Shown: positions 7,962 through 16,189 of the stretch, one piece after another
Layout: every line of letters starts with the position of its first letter
Numbering within the stretch: the stretch's first letter is position 1
The notes under the pieces: generated by a model
Database searches by the model: none
What the model saw: only the letters and a program-made list of their open reading frames with translations
What the model was told of the DNA's origin: nothing
Translations under genes and position numbers: made by a program
Assembly (NCBI RefSeq): GCF_000482385.1
Contig: NZ_AXVD01000011.1
Span: 1 to 64,000 of the forward strand
DNA length: 64,000 bases
Reading direction: 5' to 3'
From: Nocardia sp. CNY236
Lineage (GTDB): Bacteria; Actinomycetota; Actinomycetes; Mycobacteriales; Mycobacteriaceae

Positions 7962-9487
7962 CCGAGCATCCCCTTCAACTCCGACATTCCCTGCTGAATT
8001 TCCGCCTCGATCCGCTCCAATTCCTCGATGATCTCCATCGGCGGCCGGTGTTCGACTTCCTCGTGCACGATCTCCTTGTACCGGTTGAGTGACAGGTCGT
8101 AGTCCTGGGCGGAGATATTGGCCCTGGGTACGCAGAAGCTCTGAGCTGTGCGGGGCCGGTCGTGTTCGCTGCCATTGCGCAGCGCCCAGCGGGTCAGCAC
8201 GTCGGGGAGGTTGTTCTTAGTGTGTTCCTCTTCGGTAAGAGCAGTGGCGGGGGCCGCGCCGAGTTGGGTGTCGGGCAGCAATGGGGTGCGCTTGTCATCG
8301 AGGCTGAAGCCGTCTGCGGTGACCTCGTAGAACCACACGGTATCGGTGCCGCCGCTGTTGGTTTTGGTGAAGAACAGGATGGCGGTGGACACGCCCGCGT
8401 AGGGTTTGAACACCCCGCTGGGCAGTTTCACCACGGCATCGAGCTTGTGGCCCTCTACGAGCATCTTGCGAAGTTCTTTGTGCGCCTTGGTTGATCCGAA
8501 AAGCACGCCGTCGGGGACGATGACGGCGGCCCGGCCGCCGGGTTTGAGCAGGCGCAGGAACAAGGCCAAGAAGAGCAGCTCGGTCTTCTTGGTTTTGACG
8601 ATGGCCTGGAGGTCCTTGGCGGTGGTCGCATAGTCGAGGCTGCCGGCGAAGGGTGGGTTGGCCAGGATCATGGAGTACTTGTCGGCCTCGCCGGCGGCGC
8701 TTTCGGCCAGGGAGTCTCGGTAGCGGATATCGGGTTGGTCGACGCCGTGCATGAGCAGGTTCATGCTGGCGATGCGTAGCATGGTGCGGTCGAAGTCGAG
8801 GCCGTGGAACATACCGTGGTCGTAGTGGTCGCGGATGGCCGGATCGAGCAGATCCTCATGGTGGGTCTGGGCGATGTACTCGGCCGCGCCGACTAGGAAG
8901 CCGGCTGTGCCGCAGGCCGGATCGCAGACCTCGTCGTTTGGGCCGGGGGCCATCATGCGCACCATCAGTTCGATGATGTGGCGAGGGGTGCGGAACTGGC
9001 CGTTCTGGCCGGCGGTGGCGAGTTTGCCGAGCATGTACTCGTACAGATCGCCCTTGGTGTCGCCTGCGTCGAGCGGAAGTTCGTTGATCAGGTCCACCAC
9101 CTTGCCGAGCAGGCCCGGGGTAGGGATGGTGAAGCGGGCGTCGCGCATGTGGTGGGCGTAGGTGGATTCGTCGCTGGCGTCCGCGCCGCTCAGATCGCGC
9201 AGCCAGGGGAACACCCCGTCCTGGAACCGCGGGAACATCAGGTCCGGGTGGAGGTTCTTCAGGTTCGACCACCGTAGCGAGTCGGTCTCGTCGGTGTAGA
9301 TCGGCCGATCGATCGGGCTGGATGTGCGATTCGCCTTGCGCTCCTTGACGGTCTGGATGTCATCCAATCGCCGCAGGAAGATCAGGTAGGTGATCTGCTC
9401 GATCACTTCGAGGGGGTTGGAGATGCCGCCAGACCAGAAGGCATCCCAGAGGCTGTCTATCTTGGTGCGGAGTTCGCCGGTGATCAC
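7958..9487 (-). CDS. hsdM: Type I N6-adenine DNA methyltransferase subunit (HsdM)
   Basis: 509 residues, starting at GTG. There is an N-terminal helical HsdM_N domain (about 5-135), the SAM-binding motif DPACGTAGF (189-197), and the catalytic NPPF (277-280) of N6-adenine methylases. It methylates adenines in the HsdS-defined target to protect host DNA, and takes part in restriction. It is the first gene of the hsdM-hsdS-hsdR operon; its start lies 81 bp from the divergent methylase-specificity remnant, so any promoter must lie in that short gap or within the remnant. Confidence 0.95.
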   Translation of the reverse strand: MITGELRTKIDSLWDAFWSGGISNPLEVIEQITYLIFLRRLDDIQTVKERKANRTSSPIDRPIYTDETDSLRWSNLKNLHPDLMFPRFQDGVFPWLRDLSGADASDESTYAHHMRDARFTIPTPGLLGKVVDLINELPLDAGDTKGDLYEYMLGKLATAGQNGQFRTPRHIIELMVRMMAPGPNDEVCDPACGTAGFLVGAAEYIAQTHHEDLLDPAIRDHYDHGMFHGLDFDRTMLRIASMNLLMHGVDQPDIRYRDSLAESAAGEADKYSMILANPPFAGSLDYATTAKDLQAIVKTKKTELLFLALFLRLLKPGGRAAVIVPDGVLFGSTKAHKELRKMLVEGHKLDAVVKLPSGVFKPYAGVSTAILFFTKTNSGGTDTVWFYEVTADGFSLDDKRTPLLPDTQLGAAPATALTEEEHTKNNLPDVLTRWALRNGSEHDRPRTAQSFCVPRANISAQDYDLSLNRYKEIVHEEVEHRPPMEIIEELERIEAEIQQGMSELKGMLG

Positions 9488-9568
9488 CGGTGAACCCTAT
9501 CGAAGGGGCGGTAAGAGCGGTACGGAGAGCAATCGGTCCGGAGTTACTGACGAACTGACACACTGACC

Positions 9569-11064
9569 ATGGGCAGTGCTCATATCGGTCAGGCCATGCA
9601 ATCACTGCGGATAGCTGCCATGCGGACCGCGATCGCGGGCCGAACCGGCGACTTTCGGCAGGGGGATTCGGCGCCGTGGGAAGATGAGGACTCCGACAGT
9701 GTCCGCGCGGACATAGTCCTGACGAATCCGCCGTTCAACAATCGGACCGAACGCCGCTCGGACTATCGACCCGAAGACTGGGATTTCGGTGTTCCGCCGT
9801 CACACAATGACAACTTCGCTTGGCTGCAGCACGCTGTGGCGAGTCTGGCGCCGGACGGCGTGGCAGTGGTGCTTATGCCGGAGCAGGCAGCAGTCTCCGC
9901 CGACCGCTCCGAGATGGAAATCCGTCGTCGAATGGTGGCAGCGGGCGCGGTACGCGCAGTGGTCACTTTGCCGGCCAGAATATTCCCGAACACCGATATC
10001 GCGGCATCGGTGTGGATCGTCGCCCGTGGCGTGTCGGACTTCGAAGCTGTGTTTCTAGTGGACGCGGGGAACATGGGTGTGCGGGATGGTAACCGTATCC
10101 GGTTGCCGGACGAGGCGGTGGCAGCGATCACCGACTGCTTCCGTAACCGGCGCTCCCTGCCGCCGGAGCACGTCGTGGAACTGGCGGGGGGTGGGTCGGC
10201 GATCAACGCGGACCTGGACACGATCGGTGAGGCAGGGTTCGGGCTGCGCCCCGCGGATTATATCCGTCGTGCGGCGCAGAACGGGACCGATGCTCTGCTG
10301 GACGATATCGATCGAGCAATCGCCGAATTCGGGCGATCGCGGGAATCGACCGCGCCGCGGGCCGTGCTCGATCGGCTGTGTTCAGATGACGGACCTCTAC
10401 GAGACGATCCGGAGGCCCGGCGAGTAGTCCGGCTGGACGCGATCTGTGACATTCAACCTGGACTCTCGCACGACCTCATGCCGAATGGAGAGGTTGCTGA
10501 GGAACGCTCGGTGCCGGTGGTGAAGCGGAAACATCTGCGCGACTTCCGGGTCGATGCCACCTCAGCCGAGGCGATCAGTGAGAGGGCGGCCGACCGGCTC
10601 GGCAAGTACCTCCTCGAACCGAACGATATTCTGCTGGCCCGCTCCGGTTCCATGATCCCCCGGCCATTGTCGACGCCGATCAGTCTCGGATGTTGTTGGG
10701 TAATAACCTGGTTCGAATTCGAGTCCAGGGCAATGCCGAGGTGGATCCGCTCTACCTGCTCGCCTACCTGTCGAGTCCGCGGATTCTGGCCGACATAGCC
10801 GCCCGTACGACCGGCACTGCGGTCGCTACCCTGAGCAAGGATGCGCTGGGTTGCCAGACGATCATCCTTCCTTCTTTGGAGGAACAACGCTGGATCGGCA
10901 CAACCATGAATGCCGTCGACGATCAGGTCGCCGGGCTCCGCACACTCGCGGATGCCGCTGCGCAAGTCCGTGCGGTACTGACAGATGGTTTGGCTGCCGG
11001 GGTCGTAGGGTTGGGTGGCCCGCCTGTTCCTTCGGGAACAGTCAGCGATCCCGCAATAAACTGA
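9569..11064 (+). pseudogene. 5'-truncated and frameshifted N6-adenine methylase/specificity fusion
   Basis: The first frame (9569-10798) starts inside a methylase domain: there is no DPACGTG motif, but catalytic TNPPFNNR is present, followed by the C-terminal methylase region and then a specificity-like domain beginning DAICDIQPG. Near 10660 the frame breaks: the continuation LLGNNLVRIRVQG...LYLLAYLSS is in another frame up to the stop at 11062-11064. One extra C in the C5 tract at 10657-10661 would restore a continuous MIPPAIVDADQ segment. An in-frame TGA at 9548-9550 excludes upstream extension. I read it as a decayed older modification gene. Confidence 0.8.
10657..10661 (+). repeat. C5 tract at the frameshift in the methylase-specificity remnant
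   Basis: Five cytosines mark the point where the two reading frames join. A tract of six would make the gene continuous across the break. The change could be decay, a sequencing or assembly slip, or tract-length variation; the missing N-terminus favours decay. Confidence 0.6.
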
Positions 11065-11086
11065 AACCCGTTTTCAACGGGCTTCA
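11062..11086 (+). terminator. Hairpin on the stop codon of the methylase-specificity remnant
   Basis: TGAA-A-CCCGTT, loop TTC, then AACGGG-C-TTCA, giving a 10-bp stem with one A/C mismatch. The first TGA is the stop codon of the upstream remnant. There is no T-tract, as is common in actinobacterial terminators. Confidence 0.55.
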
Positions 11087-11227
11087 GGGCGCGGGAAGGT
11101 GGGCAAGAGGCGGCCAGGCTGTCGAATCCGCAGTGGTGGACAGCCGATCAGCGAGACCCGGCTGTCGAGAGATCGTGCACCGGTTTGCTGGGGCGCGGTC
11201 GCGGGTGACTGTGGAAGGTTGGAGGGT

Positions 11228-13282
11228 ATGAACCGTCTGTCCGGTGCCACCTCTCCGTACCTGCGTCAGCACGCGAACAACCCGGTCCACTGGCGCGAAT
11301 GGGATGCCGATGCGCTGGCCGAGGCCGCGGCGCGGGATGTGCCGATTCTGCTGTCTGTGGGGTACGCCTCCTGCCACTGGTGTCATGTCATGGCTTTCGA
11401 GTCGTTCGCGGACGCGACGATCGCGGCCCAGATGAACGACAACTTCGTGTGCGTGAAGGTCGATCGGGAGGAGCGGCCCGATCTCGACGCGGTGTACATG
11501 AATGCCACCGTCGCGCTCACCGGGCAGGGCGGCTGGCCGATGACCTGCTTTCTCACCCCCGACGGTGAACCGTTCTACTGCGGTACCTACTACCCGAAAC
11601 ATCCGCGCGGCGGCATGCCGTCGTTCACCCAACTGCTCACCGCGATCACCGACACCTGGCACACCCGGCGCGACGAAGTGGACCAGGCCTCGACCCAGGT
11701 GGCGCAGGCGCTGCGCGCCCAGACCGCGCGACTGCCCGCCAGCGACGCGACGATCACCCCCGACCTGCTCGATCACGCTGCCGCAGCCGTCCTAGGCGAT
11801 GTGGACGACACCTACGGCGGATTCGGCGGCGCACCGAAATTTCCGCCATCGGCGCTGCTCGAGGGCCTGCTGCGGCACTGGGAGCGCACCGGCGACCCCG
11901 TGGTGTTCGCCGCCGTCACGCGCACGGCCGACGCCATGGCGCGCGGCGGAATCTACGACCAGCTGCGCGGAGGTTTCGCGCGATACTCGGTCGATGCCGC
12001 GTGGATGATACCGCATTTCGAGAAGATGCTCTACGATAACGCGCAACTGCTGCGCGTGTATGCCCATCTGGCGCGGCGCATCTCCGCGGTGCAACCGGAA
12101 TCGTTGCCGTACCGGGTCACCCGAGAGATCATCGGATTCCTGCTCGACGACTTGGGGACACCACAGGGCGGTTTCGCCTCGGCGCTGGACGCCGATACCC
12201 ATATGCGCCCGGGCGAACCCGGCGTCGAGGGAGCGACGTATGTGTGGACGCCGGCCGAACTGGCCGGTGAGATCGGGCCGATCGACGGGGCATGGGCCGC
12301 GGAATTCTTCGGCGTCACCACCGCCGGAAACTTCGAACAAGGCACCTCCGTGTTGACCCGCTACGCCGAGCCGACCACCGCGGAGGAGATCGCGCGCCTG
12401 GATCGTGTGCGCGCCACGCTGCGCACCGCCCGTGACCGTCGCCCGCAACCGGAGCGCGACGACAAGGTGGTCACCGCGTGGAACGGGATGGCGATCACCG
12501 CTCTCGCCGAGGCCGCAGCTGCGTTGGACGAGCCGGAATGGGTGGCCGCGGCCACCCAGTGCGCGCGCTTCTTGCTCACCGAGCACATCGTGGACGGCCG
12601 GCTGCGCCGCGCATCGCTCGGCGGCGTCGTCGGTGCGGCGCCCGGCATCCTGGAGGACTACGCCTGGCTGTCCACCGGACTGCTCGCCCTGCACCAGGCC
12701 ACCGGCGAACTCGACTGGCTCCAGCACGCACACCAGGTGCTCGACACCGCGATCGAACATTTCGCCGACCCCGATCAGCCCGGCGGCTGGTTCGACACCG
12801 CCGACGACGCCGAAACCCTGCTCACCCGACCGCGTGACCCGATCGACGGCGCCACCCCCGCCGGTGCGTCCGCCCTGGCCGAAGCGCTGCTCACCACCGC
12901 CGCCGCAAGCGACCCCGACCGCGCGGCACGCTACCGCGACCTCGCCGAGCGCACGCTACAGAGCGCCGTGGCGATCCTGGCCCAAGCGCCCCGATCCGCG
13001 GGCCAGTGGATGGCGGTCGCCGAAGCCGCCGTGCGCGGGCCGGTGCAGATCGCCATCGCCACCACCGAATCCCCCTCCCGTCCTATCGAATTGCTCGCCA
13101 CGGCCCGCGCCGCCGCGCCCGGTGGTTCGGTCGTACTGGCGGCCGCGCCCGGGGCCGTCCCGCTCTTGGCGGATCGCCCCTTGGTGCACGACGCTGCCGC
13201 CGCATACGTGTGCCGCGGCTCCGTGTGCGACCTTCCGGTCTCGACCGCGGAGCAACTTCGCGAGGCGCTGCGCCGCAATTAG
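11228..13282 (+). CDS. DUF255/YyaL-type thioredoxin-domain protein (Rv1084 homologue)
   Basis: 684 residues. The N-terminal thioredoxin-like DUF255 domain (about 1-165) has the active-site segment SCHWCHVM, then KVDREERPD. The remainder is an alpha/alpha-barrel domain like those of six-hairpin glycosidases/epimerases. The exact function of this widespread family is not established. I chose ATG 11228 because it matches the start of the broken copy at 1329 and is preceded by purine-rich GGAAGG/GGAGG; the frame is open upstream but that part has no family similarity. In M. tuberculosis this gene opens the conserved block; here it forms the right edge of the defence island. The 3' end overlaps the convergent tetR gene by 4 nt. 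Confidence 0.9.
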   Translation: MNRLSGATSPYLRQHANNPVHWREWDADALAEAAARDVPILLSVGYASCHWCHVMAFESFADATIAAQMNDNFVCVKVDREERPDLDAVYMNATVALTGQGGWPMTCFLTPDGEPFYCGTYYPKHPRGGMPSFTQLLTAITDTWHTRRDEVDQASTQVAQALRAQTARLPASDATITPDLLDHAAAAVLGDVDDTYGGFGGAPKFPPSALLEGLLRHWERTGDPVVFAAVTRTADAMARGGIYDQLRGGFARYSVDAAWMIPHFEKMLYDNAQLLRVYAHLARRISAVQPESLPYRVTREIIGFLLDDLGTPQGGFASALDADTHMRPGEPGVEGATYVWTPAELAGEIGPIDGAWAAEFFGVTTAGNFEQGTSVLTRYAEPTTAEEIARLDRVRATLRTARDRRPQPERDDKVVTAWNGMAITALAEAAAALDEPEWVAAATQCARFLLTEHIVDGRLRRASLGGVVGAAPGILEDYAWLSTGLLALHQATGELDWLQHAHQVLDTAIEHFADPDQPGGWFDTADDAETLLTRPRDPIDGATPAGASALAEALLTTAAASDPDRAARYRDLAERTLQSAVAILAQAPRSAGQWMAVAEAAVRGPVQIAIATTESPSRPIELLATARAAAPGGSVVLAAAPGAVPLLADRPLVHDAAAAYVCRGSVCDLPVSTAEQLREALRRN

Positions 13283-13938
13283 CTGGTAGGAGTTGGAGTT
13301 GCGCGTCGGCCGGTGGCCTCGGCCACCAGCGATTCGAAAGCACCGGCTTGTGCGGCCAGCATCGCGGCCGTGGCCGCGCGCTCCGGTAAACCGGCGTCGG
13401 CCGGAGTGCGCAACAGCACCAACTGGTGATACACCGGTGCCGTCGCCGCGACGAGCAGTGCGCGCGTATCGACTTCGGCCGGGATCTCGCCGCGCTCGAT
13501 CGCACGTTTCACGATGATCTCGCACTGCAGATAGCGGTCCTCCAACAGGCGCCGCAGTGCTCGCGCCGCATCCTCGGAACGGAAAGATACCGCGATCAGC
13601 GCCATCGCGATCGACGAATCCTCGGTGAACGAATCCTGGATCTCGCGGTTCAGCTCCGCGAGATCACCGCATAGTGAACCGGTGTCGGGCGGGTGCCAAT
13701 CCAGATCGCCTGCAGCGGCGAACACATCGGCGATCAGGCCACCGACATCGCGCCAGCGGCGGTACACGGTGGTGCGGTGCACGTCCGCACGAGCGGCGAC
13801 CGTGTCGACGGTCAATGCGTCGTAGCCGTTTTCGAGCAGTTCCGTCTCAACGGCTGCGAGGACCTGAGCGCGAATGCGGGCCGTGCGGCCGCCCGGTCGC
13901 GACTGCGGCCCGGCAGCGCGCTCTGTGGCAGGGGTCAT
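13279..13938 (-). CDS. TetR-family transcriptional regulator
   Basis: 219 residues. The N-terminal helix-turn-helix (about 20-65) reads VETELLENGYDALTVDTVAA then RADVHRTTVYRRW, which is standard for TetR. The C-terminal ligand-binding domain has an actinobacterial TetR_C type with WHPPDTGSL. It is divergent from the ABC-F gene, with 153 bp between the start codons, so it probably controls itself and possibly the ABC-F gene. The inducer is unknown. Confidence 0.9.
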   Translation of the reverse strand: MTPATERAAGPQSRPGGRTARIRAQVLAAVETELLENGYDALTVDTVAARADVHRTTVYRRWRDVGGLIADVFAAAGDLDWHPPDTGSLCGDLAELNREIQDSFTEDSSIAMALIAVSFRSEDAARALRRLLEDRYLQCEIIVKRAIERGEIPAEVDTRALLVAATAPVYHQLVLLRTPADAGLPERAATAAMLAAQAGAFESLVAEATGRRATPTPTS

Positions 13939-13985
13939 GGGAATATCCGGTTGCTCGGCGGGACAGGATGCGCCACAATACTAAC

Positions 13986-13999
13986 GCAACATTTGTCGC
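13986..13999. promoter_or_regulatory. Candidate TetR operator between tetR and the ABC-F gene
   Basis: GCAACA-TT-TGTCGC is an imperfect inverted repeat (5 of 6 pairs) in the shared intergenic region, 48 bp from the tetR start and upstream of the ABC-F leader. TetR-family operators are usually longer, so this is only a candidate. Confidence 0.3.
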
Positions 14000-14015
14000 A
14001 CTACGGAGGTCGCCA

Positions 14016-14183
14016 ATGCTCATTCGAAGTGTTCACCAGGTTCAGCGGTCACCCCTGACCGCGTTGTCCTCGAATGCTTCGGAGGTATTTCGTGCCCACT
14101 CAGATCACCGCGCTCGCGGTCAGCAAGTCTTTCCACGACCGCACGGTTCTCGATGCGGTCAACTGTTCACTCGGTGCGGGTGA
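14016..14183 (+). CDS. Upstream leader ORF overlapping the ABC-F start
   Basis: ATG at 14016 is preceded by GGAGG (14005-14009) with ideal spacing. The frame runs 55 codons, passes over the Shine-Dalgarno and GTG of the ABC-F gene in another frame, and stops at TGA 14181-14183. Ribosomes on this ORF must traverse two hairpins and the ABC-F start site. Antibiotic-resistance ABC-F genes are often controlled by ribosome stalling on such leaders (known for related genes); that this one works that way is inference. The encoded peptide resembles nothing I recognise. Confidence 0.45.
   Translation: MLIRSVHQVQRSPLTALSSNASEVFRAHSDHRARGQQVFPRPHGSRCGQLFTRCG
14021..14076 (+). promoter_or_regulatory. Structured 5' leader of the ABC-F gene
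   Basis: Two nested stems precede the ABC-F ribosome-binding site (14081-14085). The inner one is perfect: GCGGTCA (14045-14051), loop CCCC, TGACCGC (14056-14062). The outer one pairs CATTCGAAG (14021-14029) with CCTCGAATG (14068-14076), 8 of 9 positions. Both lie inside the leader ORF, so translation of the leader would unfold them. Confidence 0.55.
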
Positions 14184-15711
14184 ACGCACCGGCATCATCG
14201 GGGAGAACGGGTCCGGCAAGAGCACGCTGCTGCGTCTGTTCGCCGGATGCGAGCAGCCCGATCAGGGCGAGATCGTCGTGCACGCAGAGGGCGGTGTCGG
14301 CTATCTGGCTCAGGACGAGCAACTGCCTGCGCACCTGAGTGTCGGGCAGGTCATCGACCAGTCGCTGCACGAGCTGCGCTGGATCGAAGGTCGGATGCGT
14401 CATCTCGAAAGGGAGATGTCTACCGGCGGCAAGTCTCACCTGGACGAATATGCCGAATTGACAACGGTTTTCGAGCTGCGCGGCGGCTACGACGCCGATG
14501 CCCGGGTGGAGCGAGCCCTGCACGGACTCGGGTTGGGCGTGGTTGCGCGGGATCGAGCGGTCGGTGAACTGTCCGGTGGGGAACAGGTTCGTCTGCGCTT
14601 GGCGGCCCTCCTCGCCGCGGCGCCCGAGGTGCTGCTGCTGGACGAGCCGACCAACCATCTCGACGACGATGCGTTGACCTGGTTGGAGGACCATCTGCGA
14701 ACTCGGCGCGGCACCTCGGTCACCGTCTCCCACGACCGCACTTTCCTCGAGCGGGTGGCAACCACCCTGCTCGAAGTGGATTCCGATCGTCGTTGCGTCG
14801 TGCGCCACGGCAATGGATACCGCGGCTACCTCGCCGAACGCGAGGCGGCGCGGCAACGCTGGATCCAAACCCATCTGCGCTGGCAGAACGAGACCGACGA
14901 CCTGCGCGAAGCCATAGCCACCACAGCACGACAGGTCGCACCGGGGCGCCCCATTAAGGACAACAACACGTTGGCCTACCACCGGGCAGGTGGCCGCGTT
15001 CAGAAGTCGTTGGCAGGCCGGGTCCGCAATGCCGAGGAACGCCTGCGGCGGCTCCTGGCCGATCCGGTACCGCCACCCCCGCAACCGTTGCAGTTCAAAG
15101 CGGTGCCCCCGGCGGGACGCGCGACGGGGGTCGTCCTGGATGCCATCGATATCGCGGTGGACGGCAGGCTCGCACCTACGAGTGTGCGGGTGTCCGCGGG
15201 AGAACGGCTGCTGATCACCGGCCCGAACGGCGCGGGCAAGTCGACACTGTTACGCGTGTTGGCGGACGAGCTCACGCCCGACTGCGGCACGGTGATCCGT
15301 CGCGGCCGAGCCGGCTACCTCGCTCAAGAACCGGGTCCCGCCGTACCCGGTCAGACCGTGCTGTCCGCCTTTGCCCAGGGCAAGTCAGGGCTGCCCGATG
15401 ATCACACCGAACGCCTGCTGTCACTGGGTCTGTTCACACGCGCCCAGCTCACGAACCGGGTGGAGAATCTGTCCAGCGGGCAGCGGCAGCGGCTCGAACT
15501 GGCGCGACTGGTCAGCGAACCGTCGGAGCTGTTGCTCCTGGACGAGCCCACCAACCACCTCTCGCCCGGACTCGTCGAGGAGTTGGAAGCCGCGTTGGTC
15601 GACTATCGAGGCGCCCTGGTTGTAGTCAGCCACGATCGCCAACTTCGAGATCACTGGCGTGGCGCCCGGCTCGATATGCGTGCACCGGTCTCGGCCCGAC
15701 CTGGTCGATGA
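14092..15711 (+). CDS. ABC-F family ATPase, probable ribosome-protection (antibiotic resistance) type
   Basis: 539 residues with two nucleotide-binding domains and no membrane segments. First Walker A is GENGSGKST (about 37-45) with signature LSGGEQ; the second Walker A is GPNGAGKST (about residue 377) with signature LSSGQRQR. Both are followed by LLLDEPTNHL. A charged interdomain linker (about 240-325) contains the DNNTLAYHRAGGRVQ segment. ABC-F proteins act on the ribosome; many actinobacterial ones dislodge macrolides, lincosamides or pleuromutilins. The start is GTG 14092, six bases after GGAGG. Divergent from a TetR gene. Drug specificity cannot be read from sequence. Confidence 0.88.
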   Translation: MPTQITALAVSKSFHDRTVLDAVNCSLGAGERTGIIGENGSGKSTLLRLFAGCEQPDQGEIVVHAEGGVGYLAQDEQLPAHLSVGQVIDQSLHELRWIEGRMRHLEREMSTGGKSHLDEYAELTTVFELRGGYDADARVERALHGLGLGVVARDRAVGELSGGEQVRLRLAALLAAAPEVLLLDEPTNHLDDDALTWLEDHLRTRRGTSVTVSHDRTFLERVATTLLEVDSDRRCVVRHGNGYRGYLAEREAARQRWIQTHLRWQNETDDLREAIATTARQVAPGRPIKDNNTLAYHRAGGRVQKSLAGRVRNAEERLRRLLADPVPPPPQPLQFKAVPPAGRATGVVLDAIDIAVDGRLAPTSVRVSAGERLLITGPNGAGKSTLLRVLADELTPDCGTVIRRGRAGYLAQEPGPAVPGQTVLSAFAQGKSGLPDDHTERLLSLGLFTRAQLTNRVENLSSGQRQRLELARLVSEPSELLLLDEPTNHLSPGLVEELEAALVDYRGALVVVSHDRQLRDHWRGARLDMRAPVSARPGR

Positions 15712-15880
15712 TCTTCAGGGCCGGCTCTTCGATGTTCATCGTGACTTCGAGGACTGGTCGATGTAGGCGAGGTTGGTTGCGGTCGGTGCGATACCGAGTG
15801 CTCGAGTGTTGGAGGGATCTTGTTGCGCGGGTTACGATCCGAGTCACCATAAGCCATTCGATGGAGTCAAAGGGGGGTGC

Positions 15881-16189
15881 ATGCTGCGGGCGGATATCGA
15901 CCAGTTGAACAGGCTGTCATCGATGCTGGATGGCGTGGGTGACGAGGTGGATGGCATCGATGTGCGTACAGAGGCCGATTCGCTGGCCGATCTGTTGCCA
16001 GGGTGTGCACTCGTGCCTGCGTGTGGTCAGGCAGGAGAATTCGTGGAGGGAGCCTACCTACGGGTCGCCGGGCGTATGCGCCAGGTCGCGTCGATCACGA
16101 GGGAATGCTCGCGGAATCTGGAGACGACAGATGCCGAGTTCGCGGATCGTATGCGTGAGTTCGATGTGGTTGCGGTGGGGCGGCGCTGA
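15881..16189 (+). CDS. EspC-like ESX (type VII) secretion-associated protein
   Basis: 102 residues, all-helical. The pattern LRADIDQLNRLSSMLDGVGDEVDGIDV near the start, a central LPGCALVPAC, and the C-terminal ETTDAEFADRM match the EspC/DUF2580 family, which form helical-hairpin substrates or partners of ESX secretion. Two Cys flank the central turn. The ATG is preceded by AAAGGGGGG. The stop overlaps the next gene's ATG by one base, so it is translated with the large ESX-type protein. No ESX machinery genes are in the window; secretion would use a system encoded elsewhere. Confidence 0.75.
   Translation: MLRADIDQLNRLSSMLDGVGDEVDGIDVRTEADSLADLLPGCALVPACGQAGEFVEGAYLRVAGRMRQVASITRECSRNLETTDAEFADRMREFDVVAVGRR

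Noticed and set aside
11099..11227. In-frame extension of the DUF255 gene to ATG 11099
   Set aside because: The family similarity and the broken duplicate both begin at the ATG at 11228/1329, and a ribosome-binding site precedes that ATG.
15626..15857. Short minus-strand ORFs between the ABC-F gene and the ESX cassette
   Set aside because: One contains a plausible-looking stretch (VTMNIEEPALKIIDQ) but overlaps the ABC-F 3' end, has no ribosome-binding site and no family I recognise; kept only as a possible decayed fragment.
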